Of a stretch of 64,000 bases of DNA, positions 15,196 through 24,202 are shown piece by piece. Position numbers and translations under genes: made by a program. Source of the stretch: SG8-41 sp963802355 (GTDB lineage Bacteria; Pseudomonadota; Gammaproteobacteria; Burkholderiales; SG8-41). How positions within the stretch are numbered: the stretch's first letter is position 1; each line of letters begins with the position of its first letter. The stretch covers positions 37,890 to 101,889 of the forward strand of contig CAWDIV010000012.1 in assembly GCA_963802355.1 (NCBI GenBank), read 5' to 3'. The notes beneath the pieces were generated by a model. It was not told where the DNA came from. It searched no databases and saw nothing but the letters and a program-made list of their open reading frames with translations.

Positions 15196-17422
15196 CGTTC
15201 ACCGCATCGAGAACGCGCTGAAGGCACTGATCGTCGACGATGGCGGCCGACCATTCGAGGCGCCGACGGCGGGCATCGGTGCGCCGCAACGTCGATTGGA
15301 CGGCGTCGACAAAGTCACAGGGCGCGCGGTGTACGCCGGGGAGCACATGCCGACCGGCGCGCTCCACGCCGTCTTTGTCACGAGCCCCGTCGCCAGAGGA
15401 ATGCTTCGATCGATCGACGCCAACGCTGCCCGCATGGCACACGGAGTCGTTCGCGTCATCACGCCGGACGACATGCCCGCGCTCGGTAACTCGCCGGTGC
15501 CGCCGGCCGCGCAATCGTTCGTGCCGATGTCGGACAAGACCATACGCTACGAGGGACAACCGGTCGCCATCGTCGTGGCCGAGACGCTCGAGCAGGCGGA
15601 GGAAGGCGCCGAGCTCGTTGCGGTCGAGATCGAGCCCGCGCAGCCGACCGTCTTCGAAACCACCATCGCCGCCGAGCCGCGAGCCAAGGGGAACGGCTAC
15701 GCGTTCGCGGCGCTCGCCCTCGAGCACGGCGACGTGGACGCCGCTCTCGCCGCGGCGGAAGCGACGATCGACGCGGTGTATGTCGCACCGACGCGCCACC
15801 ACAACATGATGGAGCCTTCGACGACGCTCGCCGAATGGCGCGGCGACGAGTTGCACGTGCACGACGCCACGCAGTGGACCTACGGCATCCGCTATGCGCT
15901 TGCCGGTTTGCTGCGGATCGATCCCGCCAGAATCCATGTGCGCTGCCCGTTCACCGGGGGAGGCTTCGGGGCGAAAGGCTATGTCTGGCCGCACCAAATC
16001 CTCACACCGATCGCGGCGCGCCTCGTCGGGCGACCCGTGAAGCTCTCGATCGGGCGAAGCGGCTGCTATACGGGCACAGGCTACCAACCGGTGGTCCGTT
16101 CCCGAGTTCAGCTCGGGGCGCGACGCGACGGCAGGCTAACGGCAGTCGTGCACGAGACCGAGAACGTCACGTCGAGCTTCGACGATTACGTCGAGTTCGG
16201 CAGCGCCGGCTCGCGTTCGATGTACGCGGCCGACACGTATCGCTTTCGCACGCTCGTTCGTCGGGCCGACGTCGCGACGCCGACCGCAATGCGAGCACCG
16301 CACGAAGGCCCTGGGATGTTCGCGCTCGAGAGCGCCATGGACGAGCTCGCCTACGAGCTCCGCTTAGACCCCTTGGAGCTGCGGCTCGCGAGCTACGCCG
16401 ACACGGACCCGCACTCGGCAAAGCCATTTTCGTCGAAGAAACTGCGAGAAGCGTACCTCGAGGGCGCGCGTCGAATCGGTTGGGCCGGGCGCAAGATGGA
16501 GCCGCGGAGCCGCAGCGACGGCGGGAAGCTCGTCGGCCTCGGAATGGCCTCCGCGATCATGTCGACGTTTCGCTTCGCGTGCGCAGCGCGCGCGGTGCTC
16601 AAGGCCGACGGCCGAGTCGACATCGAAGCCGGCACGCAAGAGATCGGCACGGGTACGCGAACCGTGCTCGCGCAGGTTGCCGCCGACGCGCTGGGCGTCG
16701 CCACGGACCGGATAACCGTCGTCCTGGGCTCGACTGCGTTGCCGCAAACCGGCGGCACATTCGGCTCTTCGACGACCATGAGCGTCGGATCAGCAGTTGC
16801 CGATGCGGCTCACAATCTGCGCCGCCGGCTGGATGAGCTCGCAAGACCGGGGAGCCCCGCGTCGGCGGACGCTTGGCCGGATCTGCTCGCGCGAAATGGC
16901 CTCGATCGATTGGAGGCCGACGGCGCATTCGCGCTTCCGGGCGGAGCCGCGTTCGACGCCCACGGCGGGGCGGGCGACTACTCGATGCACACGTACGGCG
17001 CGGTGTTCGTCGAAATGGAAGTCGACGAGCCGCTCGGTCTCGCACGGATGCGGCGCGCGGTGGCCTGCTACTCCGTCGGGCGTGTTCTGAACCCCGTGAC
17101 CGCGCGCAGCCAGATGATCGGCGGAATCATCTGGGGTTACGGGCGCGCCATGCTGGAGGTGAGCGCGATGGACTCGCGCTACGGACGCTACGTGTCGAAG
17201 AACCTTTCCGGCGTGATGTTGCCGGTGAACGCAGACATCCCGCGTCACATCGATGTCTGTTTCATCGCGGAGGACGATCCGTACGCGTCGGCGATCGGCG
17301 TGCGCGGTATCGGCGAGCTCGGTGAAGTCGGAGTCGCGGCAGCGATCACGAACGCGCTCTATCACGCCACGGGCAAGCGCATCAGAGAGCTTCCCGTGCG
17401 GATCAGGGATCTCGTGGCCTGA
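15188..17422 (+). CDS. paoC: Aldehyde oxidoreductase, molybdopterin subunit (PaoC-like)
   Basis: A 744-residue molybdenum cofactor subunit starting at ATG 15188. It shows the hammerhead domain (RRLDGVDKVTGRAVYAGEH), cofactor-binding FTGGGFGAKG and AMRAPHEGPGMFALE, GGTFGSSTTMSVGSAV, and the catalytic Glu region GIGELGEVGVAAAI. It would oxidise aldehydes, probably aromatic ones as in PaoABC, in a heterotrimer with the two preceding gene products. No PaoD/XdhC-type cofactor insertion gene follows; it must lie elsewhere. Confidence 0.88.
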   Translation: MTDVHRIENALKALIVDDGGRPFEAPTAGIGAPQRRLDGVDKVTGRAVYAGEHMPTGALHAVFVTSPVARGMLRSIDANAARMAHGVVRVITPDDMPALGNSPVPPAAQSFVPMSDKTIRYEGQPVAIVVAETLEQAEEGAELVAVEIEPAQPTVFETTIAAEPRAKGNGYAFAALALEHGDVDAALAAAEATIDAVYVAPTRHHNMMEPSTTLAEWRGDELHVHDATQWTYGIRYALAGLLRIDPARIHVRCPFTGGGFGAKGYVWPHQILTPIAARLVGRPVKLSIGRSGCYTGTGYQPVVRSRVQLGARRDGRLTAVVHETENVTSSFDDYVEFGSAGSRSMYAADTYRFRTLVRRADVATPTAMRAPHEGPGMFALESAMDELAYELRLDPLELRLASYADTDPHSAKPFSSKKLREAYLEGARRIGWAGRKMEPRSRSDGGKLVGLGMASAIMSTFRFACAARAVLKADGRVDIEAGTQEIGTGTRTVLAQVAADALGVATDRITVVLGSTALPQTGGTFGSSTTMSVGSAVADAAHNLRRRLDELARPGSPASADAWPDLLARNGLDRLEADGAFALPGGAAFDAHGGAGDYSMHTYGAVFVEMEVDEPLGLARMRRAVACYSVGRVLNPVTARSQMIGGIIWGYGRAMLEVSAMDSRYGRYVSKNLSGVMLPVNADIPRHIDVCFIAEDDPYASAIGVRGIGELGEVGVAAAITNALYHATGKRIRELPVRIRDLVA

Positions 17423-17590
17423 CTGTCGTTCCAGGGGCGGCCAGACAATGAATCGCGTCACAATTGTCACTCCCACCGTTCGATGTCTGGCGGCGAAACT
17501 ATCTCATGACCAACAGCGAGCGGTCGGCAGTTAAGGGCATTTACATTCCAGCCCGAAGACACGAGAGATCGCTCTAATTCGGAGGTTGCG

Positions 17591-18382
17591 ATGACCACGA
17601 TTACATTACCTGAGAAGGACCGGAAGGAAGGACAGCACGCCATTAACACGCCACCGATTGTGTCGCCGCAAGAGTGGGAGGCTGCGCGCGAGCAGCTTCT
17701 CGTCAAGGAGAAGGCCCTGACCCGCGCCCGTGACGCGCTGGCCGCCGAGCGACGGCGGATGCCGTGGGTTGCCGTGGAAAAGGCATATATGTTCGACGGG
17801 CCCGAGGGCAAAACGAGCCTGCTCGACCTGTTCGACGGCCGCCGTCAACTCATTATCTACCGCGCCTTCTTTGAGCCCGGCGTGCACGGCTGGCCGGAGC
17901 ATGCGTGCATTGGCTGTTCCCTTGGAGCCGACCAGGTCTCCAATCTCGCCCACCTGAACGCGCGCGACACGACCCTCGTGTATGCGTCGCGTGCACCGCA
18001 GGCCGACATCGCGCGCCTGAAGGCGCGGATGGGCTGGGAAAAAATCCCCTGGTACACCATCACCGACAGCTTCGACGCCGACTTCGGAGTGAATGAGTGG
18101 CACGGCCACAACGCGTTCATCCGCGACGGCGAGCGCGTGTTCCGCACCTACTTCATCAATGGCCGTGGCGACGAGGCGATGGGTACCGTCTGGAGCTACC
18201 TCGACATGACGGCGCTCGGGCGTCAGGAGACCTGGGAGGACTCGCCGAAGGGTTACCCCCAGAGCCGACCGTACAAGTGGTGGAACTGGAACGACAGTTA
18301 CGTCCCCGACGCCGCGCCCGACCCGAAGTGGGTCGCGGTGTCGGACGCCGGCGAGGCCGCCTTTAGGAAACGCGACGGCTAG
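17591..18382 (+). CDS. DUF899 family thioredoxin-like protein
   Basis: A complete 263-residue DUF899 protein behind GGAGGTTGCG. It starts with a helix-rich segment (LLVKEKALTRARDALAAERR, then RMPWVAVEKAYMFDGPEG), followed by the thioredoxin-like core with CIGCSLGADQVSNLAHLN, where two Cys flank a CxxC-like turn, and a C-terminal WEDSPKGYPQ. The function of DUF899 is not settled. It is the intact counterpart of the broken gene at 782-1442, which has a different Cys motif (CEGCTWC). Confidence 0.85.
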   Translation: MTTITLPEKDRKEGQHAINTPPIVSPQEWEAAREQLLVKEKALTRARDALAAERRRMPWVAVEKAYMFDGPEGKTSLLDLFDGRRQLIIYRAFFEPGVHGWPEHACIGCSLGADQVSNLAHLNARDTTLVYASRAPQADIARLKARMGWEKIPWYTITDSFDADFGVNEWHGHNAFIRDGERVFRTYFINGRGDEAMGTVWSYLDMTALGRQETWEDSPKGYPQSRPYKWWNWNDSYVPDAAPDPKWVAVSDAGEAAFRKRDG

Positions 18383-18549
18383 TCCGGCGAGGCGCGGCAT
18401 CGCTCACGCGGAGCCTGCGACATCGCCAGAGCCCGTGACCGAGCTGGGATTTCCCGGAGCAATGCGTTGCCGATCGGAGCGAGAGCGCGGGCATAGAACG
18501 CCTTGCTTCTTGCGAAATCGCTGACCGCAAGAATCATGTGATCGATCAT
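18379..18549 (-). pseudogene. VOC family protein, N-terminal remnant
   Basis: ATG 18549, with GGGGAGAAAG upstream, opens MIDHMILAVSDFARSKAFYA, the standard first strand-helix of a glyoxalase/VOC protein (usually about 120 residues). After about 35 residues the sequence departs and stops at TAG 18379, which overlaps the DUF899 stop. It is a truncated gene. Confidence 0.55.
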
Positions 18550-18664
18550 CGCGCTTTCTCCCCCTCACGAGGTTACTCGTTCGCGCTTCGGCACGGCCAA
18601 TCAGAATGATTGAGATGCTCGAATCGACTGCGCGATGTGAAGAGACTGCACAAGGAGGCGTCCG

Positions 18665-19306
18665 ATGACGAGAATCTTGCGATCGATGATGCTCGTAGCG
18701 GCGGTATACGCTCTTGCGCTGCCCGCTCTAGCTCAGAAGGACGACAAGGGGCGCCAGGCGTCACCTGCGCAACAGAGCGGCCCGGCTTGGGTACAACGGG
18801 GTATTCCAGGCGCGGGCCACGCCGCGCTGGCACCGCTCGTCGGCTCATGGCGCGCCGAACAGAGTATCTTCGGAACCATGGGACGCAGTCCGGACCTGCC
18901 GCCCATCGTGTCCCGCGACATCCGGACCACGCGGGTCTGGGTCGCCGACGGACAGTACATCGAGGACACGACCGAGGGCACGGTAGAGGGGCAACCGTAC
19001 TGGCGCCGAGGCTGGCTCGGATACAGCAACCTCGACCGCCGCTATGAATGGGTGACCATCGCGCCACGGGTCCCGATGATGATCTACCTCGGCAAGACGG
19101 GGTCCGGCGAAAGGATGCCCATCGAGGTGTCCGGTGTTTTCACCGATCAGGGCGTGCTCAACGAGCAGACGGTTGGGAAGCCCGTAGCGCAGCGGACGGT
19201 GATACGGATCGAAAGCAACGATCGTCACGCCTTCGACCTCTACTTCACGCCGCCCGGAGGGAAAGAGCAGCTGGCGATGCGTTTCGTGTACACGCGTATA
19301 AAGTGA
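18665..19306 (+). CDS. Exported DUF1579-like protein
   Basis: A 213-residue protein starting behind AAGGAGGCGTCCG. Residues 1-23 form a signal peptide (SMMLVAAVYALALPALAQ). The rest, with LAPLVGSWRAEQSIFGTMG, IRTTRVWVADGQYIEDTTEG and WRRGWLGYSNLDRRYEW, resembles the DUF1579 beta-barrel family. The function is unknown. A monooxygenase-like gene follows 18 bases later, so the two probably share a transcript. Confidence 0.7.
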   Translation: MTRILRSMMLVAAVYALALPALAQKDDKGRQASPAQQSGPAWVQRGIPGAGHAALAPLVGSWRAEQSIFGTMGRSPDLPPIVSRDIRTTRVWVADGQYIEDTTEGTVEGQPYWRRGWLGYSNLDRRYEWVTIAPRVPMMIYLGKTGSGERMPIEVSGVFTDQGVLNEQTVGKPVAQRTVIRIESNDRHAFDLYFTPPGGKEQLAMRFVYTRIK

Positions 19307-19324
19307 CCCGGGAAGGGGCTCTCC

Positions 19325-19705
19325 ATGCCGATCGTGCTGCCGACACTTCCGGCCCCGGCTACCGGAGAGCGGAGCCCGTATTGCGTCATCGCCAGGCACC
19401 GGGCGAAACCGGGCCGCGCGGATGCTTACGAGAGACGAATGCTCGCCGATCTCGAGCCCACCAGGGCCGAACCAGGAGCGCTCCAATTCCATGTTCACCG
19501 GGACCGTTTCGATAGCAATCTCTTCGTGATCTACGAGGTGTGGAGGGACGTAGACGCCCTGCGGGAGCACTTCGAGCGGCCCTACGTCAGACAGTTTGTT
19601 GCGGACAGCGCGGAATACATCGAGGGCGACATGGAAGTGCAGTGGATGATCATGGCCAGTGGATACGTTCCCGGAAGGCCGTTGGATGGCTGCGCGTTTC
19701 CGTAG
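19325..19705 (+). CDS. Antibiotic biosynthesis monooxygenase-like (ABM) protein
   Basis: A 126-residue ferredoxin-like-fold protein. CVIARHRAKPGRADAYERRM, LQFHVHRDRFDSNLFVIYEV and LREHFERPYVRQFVADS match the ABM/YgiN quinol monooxygenase family. Such enzymes act on quinols or polyketides without cofactors. It follows the exported protein gene and precedes the protease gene. Confidence 0.75.
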   Translation: MPIVLPTLPAPATGERSPYCVIARHRAKPGRADAYERRMLADLEPTRAEPGALQFHVHRDRFDSNLFVIYEVWRDVDALREHFERPYVRQFVADSAEYIEGDMEVQWMIMASGYVPGRPLDGCAFP

Positions 19706-19837
19706 CGAGAACGGGACAAAGTTCTCCCTATCTTCGAGCGCCATCAGGATTCCTGCGACCCTAGCCGTATGGGTGATGTCCCACCTCGCGACAGCAGGCA
19801 TCCTGACCTCGTTGCCTACTTCCTCGGGGTGGATACC

Positions 19838-20761
19838 ATGTCTCAAGCGAACAAGGTGGTGCTGGCCGTCTCGGACGAGCTCGCGGCCGGTGTGGAGCGC
19901 ACGGCGAGCGCGATCGTCACCGTGCATGCGGGTCATCGGCTGGCGTCCAGCGGGGTGATCTGGTCACAAGGGGTCGTGGTCACGGCCGCGCATACGATCA
20001 GACGCGAAGAAGGGCTCGAGATCACGCTGGCTGACGGCAGCGGCGCGCATGCGGAGCTCGCGGGGCTGGACGCCGGAACCGACCTCGCCGTGCTCAAAGT
20101 CGCTGGCGCCGGACCAGCTGCGTTGGAAAAGACCGAAGTGGAAGGGCTCAAAGTGGGGCAGCTAGCGATCGCCGTCGCGCGCGTGAGCGAGCACAGCGTG
20201 AACGCGAGCTTCGGTATGATCGGCGGGCTGGGCGGCGCCTGGCGCACGTGGCGGGGTGGCCAGGTCGAGCAGTTGATCCGGGTCGCGATCACTCTGTATC
20301 CGGGATTCTCCGGCGGAGCACTGCTCGACGCGCAGGGAAGAGTGATCGGGATCAACACCGCGGGGTTGGCGCGCAGCGGGAGCATTGCGCTCCCGCATCC
20401 TACCGTCGAGCGGGTCGCAGCCGAGCTGCTCGCCAAGGGATATATCGCGCGGCCCTACCTCGGGGTTGCCATGCAATCGGTGCGATTGCCCGAGTCGCTT
20501 CGGAAGAAGCTCGAACTCGACGACGGCGCGGGCGTGATTGTGCTCGGCCTGGAGGCCGAAGGTCCCGCGGAGCGTGCAGGCGTCCTGGTAGGTGATGTTT
20601 TCCTGCGGCTTGGCAGCAAGCGCGTAACCGACGCGATCGAAGTGCAGCATGCGCTCGGCGCGGAACTCATCGGACGCACCGTTTCCGCAACCGTCGTGCG
20701 GGGCGGTGAGTTGCTGGTCCTGCACATCGCGCCTCGCGAGCGCCCGCGTCGATCGCGATAG
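19838..20761 (+). CDS. Trypsin-like serine protease with PDZ domain (S1C)
   Basis: A 307-residue protein from ATG 19838 (an upstream in-frame start at 19769 is possible). The catalytic triad is visible: His in VVTAAHTIRRE, Asp in GTDLAVLKVAG and Ser in YPGFSGGALLDAQG. A PDZ domain follows from about residue 205 (YLGVAMQSVRLP ... AGVLVGDVFLRLGSKRV). Unlike DegP/HtrA proteins it shows no signal peptide, so it may act in the cytoplasm. A LuxR-type regulator follows 29 bases downstream, suggesting a functional pair. Confidence 0.8.
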   Translation: MSQANKVVLAVSDELAAGVERTASAIVTVHAGHRLASSGVIWSQGVVVTAAHTIRREEGLEITLADGSGAHAELAGLDAGTDLAVLKVAGAGPAALEKTEVEGLKVGQLAIAVARVSEHSVNASFGMIGGLGGAWRTWRGGQVEQLIRVAITLYPGFSGGALLDAQGRVIGINTAGLARSGSIALPHPTVERVAAELLAKGYIARPYLGVAMQSVRLPESLRKKLELDDGAGVIVLGLEAEGPAERAGVLVGDVFLRLGSKRVTDAIEVQHALGAELIGRTVSATVVRGGELLVLHIAPRERPRRSR

Positions 20762-20790
20762 GCGATGCCATCGAGCGCCGATATTCGCGT

Positions 20791-21426
20791 GTGAGCGCTA
20801 TCGACGTAGTTCACGTGGCGATTGCCGCTCCTAGCGAGATCGCCTGCGCGGAGATCGAGGCCCAGCTTGCTGCCGACGCGGACCTGCGCGTGGTAGGCAG
20901 CTGCGTGCCGAGCGCACTTCGCGAGCTTCTCGGACATGCCAACGCGGACGTACTGCTGCTCGATCTTGGCTCCGAGACGACAGAAGAGTTCGAGCGGATC
21001 GCCGAGGACCTGGCGCTGCCCGTAACCATCTTGCTCTCGTGGGACGGTCATCTTGAGAGTCATCTGCTGAGTCTGGGCGTGCGAGCGGTGCTACCCCAGC
21101 GTACCTCCGCGGCCCGGATCGTCGCAGCCGTCAAAGCGGTCGCGGCCGGCTTGGTCGTGCTCGATGCCGAGTTTGCGGGCGTTGAACTGCCGACCGACGC
21201 CGAGCCACGCGGTGAGCGCGAGCTCATTGAGGCGCTCACCCCCCGAGAGACGGAAGTCCTGCGGCTGCTCGCCGAGGGCCTGCCGAACAAGGAGATCGCC
21301 GGGGCGCTCGGGATCTCCGAGCACACCGTGAAATTCCATCTATCGGCGATCTTCGGCAAGCTCGGCGCGACGAGTCGCACCGAAGCGGTCGCCATCGGTA
21401 TTCGGCGGGGTCTCGTCATGGTTTGA
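20791..21426 (+). CDS. LuxR-type regulator with degenerate receiver
   Basis: A 211-residue protein starting at GTG 20791. The C-terminal LuxR helix-turn-helix is clear (LTPRETEVLRLLAEGLPNKE, then SEHTVKFHLSAIFGKLG). The N-terminal domain has the receiver fold and keeps the phosphoacceptor-like Asp in VLLLDLGS. The acidic pair normally near the start is replaced (VAIAAPSE), and the conserved Lys is missing in RAVLPQRTSA. It is therefore probably not controlled by ordinary phosphorylation. It pairs with the preceding protease. Confidence 0.8.
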   Translation: MSAIDVVHVAIAAPSEIACAEIEAQLAADADLRVVGSCVPSALRELLGHANADVLLLDLGSETTEEFERIAEDLALPVTILLSWDGHLESHLLSLGVRAVLPQRTSAARIVAAVKAVAAGLVVLDAEFAGVELPTDAEPRGERELIEALTPRETEVLRLLAEGLPNKEIAGALGISEHTVKFHLSAIFGKLGATSRTEAVAIGIRRGLVMV

Positions 21427-21621
21427 GTCATGCGGCGAGGAACGGTGGGTCGCGCTGGGCAAGCACGTCCGGAAGCGTCGTCGTCTGGATGGATCTCACG
21501 AGGCCACGCGTGACTGCCTGGGATGATTTTTCTCAGCTGGGCTGTCGAATTGCACCTTACCCATTCGACCAAGCAGTAAGAGCCCGGCGTTCGGGCGTCC
21601 GACGAAAATCAGGAGCTGCAA

Positions 21622-21777
21622 ATGGAGACAGTCTTGGTCTATCTGGAGTGCTTGCGGCGGTGGTGGGTGACCGCAGGTACGTATGTCGTCATCGAAATGG
21701 TCTTGCCGGGTGGAACGTTGCTTGCCCTGCTTCTCTATCTGTACCGGCGCGGGCAAGCCGCAGGGGCGAAAAATTGA
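21622..21777 (+). CDS. Small single-helix membrane protein
   Basis: A 51-residue protein behind AGGAG: METVLVYLECLRRWW, then a hydrophobic helix (TYVVIEMVLPGGTLLALLLY) and a basic tail ending GQAAGAKN. It looks like a genuine small inner-membrane protein of the sort often left unannotated. Nothing beyond membrane location can be said. Confidence 0.6.
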   Translation: METVLVYLECLRRWWVTAGTYVVIEMVLPGGTLLALLLYLYRRGQAAGAKN

Positions 21778-22171
21778 CGAACGATGTCGAATTAGCCATG
21801 GCCGATCGACTACTAGAGTCGGTAACAACATGACTTCGAAGGTCTGTACTCCCGATGCGGCACGGCGGCAGCCCTGCAACCACCTGCAGCAGCATCTCCC
21901 GGCGCACCGTGCGACGAAGCACCGTGCGCCCCGCAGCACCCACCCCATGAATGTAGTTCTATTTCTATCTCGCCAATGTTTCGGTGCCGCTCGTGGGCAC
22001 TAGCATTGTCTAGACGCCCGAGCTCAGTGGCGTGCGCTCAATCCTTCATTTCGGGTTCTTTTTGGTTACGCTCTATTTTGTTTCCTAAGGAAGCCAAGGA
22101 TCCAAGCACGTAGCTGAGAAGAGCCGCGTTTGCCGAGGGGGTGCTGTGCATTGGCGGGGCGCTTGCAAAAC
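21778..22171. other. Intergenic, no gene recognised
   Basis: About 394 bases between the small membrane protein and the TetR operator. Reading frames are short and lack family resemblance; the base composition drops in GC near 21960-22090. Confidence 0.5.
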
Positions 22172-22185
22172 AGACCGATCGGTCT
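22172..22185. promoter_or_regulatory. TetR operator upstream of its own gene
   Basis: AGACCGATCGGTCT is a perfect 14-bp palindrome ending 12 bases before the TetR start. The same half-sites recur at 22964-22977 before the efflux operon, which supports TetR binding at both. Confidence 0.75.
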
Positions 22186-22197
22186 TAGAATGCCTGC

Positions 22198-22788
22198 ATG
22201 AAGCGAAAAGGCGAATTGACACGTGAGCGGATCATTGCGCGTACCGCCGCGTTGCTTAACTGCGGGGGCTACCTGCGCACGCCGGTGTCGGAAATCATGC
22301 GCGTCACCGGGATGCAGAAGGGCGGCATCTACAACCATTTCGAAAGCCGGCAGGCGCTGACGCTCGAGGCGTTCAACTACGCCGTCGGGCAAATGCGCGA
22401 CAAGCTGCTGGCGGCTTTGGCCGGCAGAAAGTCCGCCAAGGACAAGCTGTGTGCCCTGATAGATGTCTTTCGAGATGCAAAGGGCTCGGGAATCGAAGGC
22501 GGATGCCCGATCGTGAATCTCGCGATAGAGAGCGATGATGCCGACCCGGAGCTCCGTTCCGCGGCACGCCAGGCCATGAGCCGGCTGATCGGTCTCTTCG
22601 AGAGGATAGTGAACGAGGGCATCGCGAGCGAAGAGTTTGCAAGGCAGAACGCCCGGGATACCGCAGTGCAGATGGTCGCGACGCTGGAGGGAGGGTTGAT
22701 AGTGAGCAACCTGTACAAAGACCAAGGCTATATGAGGAGCGTCGCCGGTTGCCTCGAAGCGCACGTTAAGGCGGGATTGCGCGCCTGA
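22198..22788 (+). CDS. TetR/AcrR family repressor
   Basis: A 196-residue protein. The N-terminal helix-turn-helix lies in RERIIARTAALLNCGGYLRT, then VSEIMRVTGMQKGGIYNHFE, where the GxYxHF motif is characteristic. The C-terminal ligand-binding domain runs to residue 190. The gene is autoregulated in all likelihood (operator at 22172-22185) and sits directly upstream of a tripartite RND efflux operon that has a matching operator. Confidence 0.88.
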   Translation: MKRKGELTRERIIARTAALLNCGGYLRTPVSEIMRVTGMQKGGIYNHFESRQALTLEAFNYAVGQMRDKLLAALAGRKSAKDKLCALIDVFRDAKGSGIEGGCPIVNLAIESDDADPELRSAARQAMSRLIGLFERIVNEGIASEEFARQNARDTAVQMVATLEGGLIVSNLYKDQGYMRSVAGCLEAHVKAGLRA

Positions 22789-22963
22789 CCCGGACGAGCC
22801 GCGTGTGTCGTCAAAGGATGTCTTATGAAATCCATCATGACATTTAATTTGACTAATTCGCCGCGGCGTCTCAAGGTACGTGGGTTTTCACGAGCCATCA
22901 GTTGCCGGCGATCGAAGCCTGCAACTGCTTCCTGGGATGTGCGCGTTTTTTTTGACCTTTTTC

Positions 22964-22977
22964 AGACCGACCGGTCT
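22964..22977. promoter_or_regulatory. TetR operator upstream of RND operon
   Basis: AGACCG-AC-CGGTCT has perfect 6-bp arms identical to the operator before the TetR gene. It ends 18 bases before the membrane fusion protein start, a position that would block transcription of the efflux operon. Confidence 0.7.
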
Positions 22978-22995
22978 CTAAACAGAAAGGCGTCC

Positions 22996-24202
22996 ATGCC
23001 ACCCCGCTCTCCAGTCGTGCCACTGCGCGTACTGGTAGGGGGGGTGGTTATTCTCGCGCTGAGCAGCTGCTCGCAGTCCCCACAGCCGGCGCCGCAACCG
23101 CGGCCCGTACGCGTCGCGGAGATCGTCGATCGTCCAGCGGCGTCCGTCGCGCTCGCCGGGGATGTCCGGGCCCGTTACGAATCCAAACTTGGCTTTCGGG
23201 TTGGCGGCAAAATCGTTCGGCGAGCCGTCAACGTGGGCGACCGGATCCGGGCTGGACAGCTGGTGGCCGAGCTCGATCCGGCCGATTATCGCCTCGCAAC
23301 GGATGCCCTGGAGGCACAGCTGCGCGCGGCTCGTTCCGACCACGAATTCGGCGTCGCGGACCTGAAGCGATACCGGGAGCTCGTAGATGAAAAGCTGGTG
23401 GCCCCGGCCGAGTACGAGCGCCGCGAAACGTCCGTCAGCACGCTCAAGGACCGCGTGGCCGCATTGAAAGCTCAACACGAGCAGGCGCAGCGTCAGGCCC
23501 AGGTACACGCGGCTTCTCGCTGACCACGATTCGGTGGTCGTGTCGCTCCCTGCGGAAGTGGGGCAGGTCGTAGCCGCTGGGCAACCGGTCGCCGTTCTCG
23601 CACACCTGCCAGAGCTGGAGATCGCCGCGGACGTTCCGGAGGGGCAACACGCTCTACTCAAGCGCGGTTCCGCAGCCGCGGTGCGATTCTGGGTCGCGCC
23701 CGAAACCATGTTCGAGGGGCATGTCCGGGAAGTCGCCGCAAGCGCGGATTCCGGGGCGCGCACCTATGCGGTACGGATTGCGCTTCCGCGTCGCGCCGCG
23801 TGGATGCAAATCGGAATGTCCGTGACGGTGGCGTTTGCGGGCGATGCAGCTACGCAGCACGTGATTCCGCTTTCCTCAGTCGTTGTTCCCCAAGGGGGCG
23901 CGGCAAAGTCGGCCTACGTCTGGGCACTTAAGGCGGACAACACGGTCTACAGTGTCCCCGTTTCGCTCGGAGCCCCGGTTGGGGCGAATGAAGTCCAGGT
24001 GAGCGGGCTTGGCAGCGGCCTGAAGATCGTCACCGCGGGCGCTTCGCGATTGCGTGAAGGCGAGGCGGTGAGCGTCCTCGCCCCGTCGGCAATCGGCGGG
24101 TCGCTCGCGTCCGGTGCTTCTCGTGCCTCCTCTGTCGGACACAAGGCAGCGGCTCCTGTGTCTGCGGCCGATGCGCTGCCAAACGTGCAAAGATTGCCAT
24201 GA
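22996..24202 (+). CDS. RND efflux periplasmic adaptor (MFP) lipoprotein, frameshifted
   Basis: Starts at ATG 22996 with a lipoprotein signal ending LALSSCSQ. Barrel-sandwich halves are seen in GFRVGGKIVRRAVNVGDRIR and, after the break, in SLPAEVGQVVAAGQPVAVLA; a coiled-coil hairpin lies between. At about 23515 the frame meets TGA, and the +1 frame continues (RLLADHDSVV) to 24202, so one indel splits the gene. It would bridge the inner-membrane pump and the outer-membrane channel. It overlaps the pump gene as ATGA. Confidence 0.8.

Noticed and set aside
22825..22995. Earlier start for the efflux adaptor gene
   Set aside because: It would place the operator and promoter inside the gene and put the lipoprotein signal 57 residues in.
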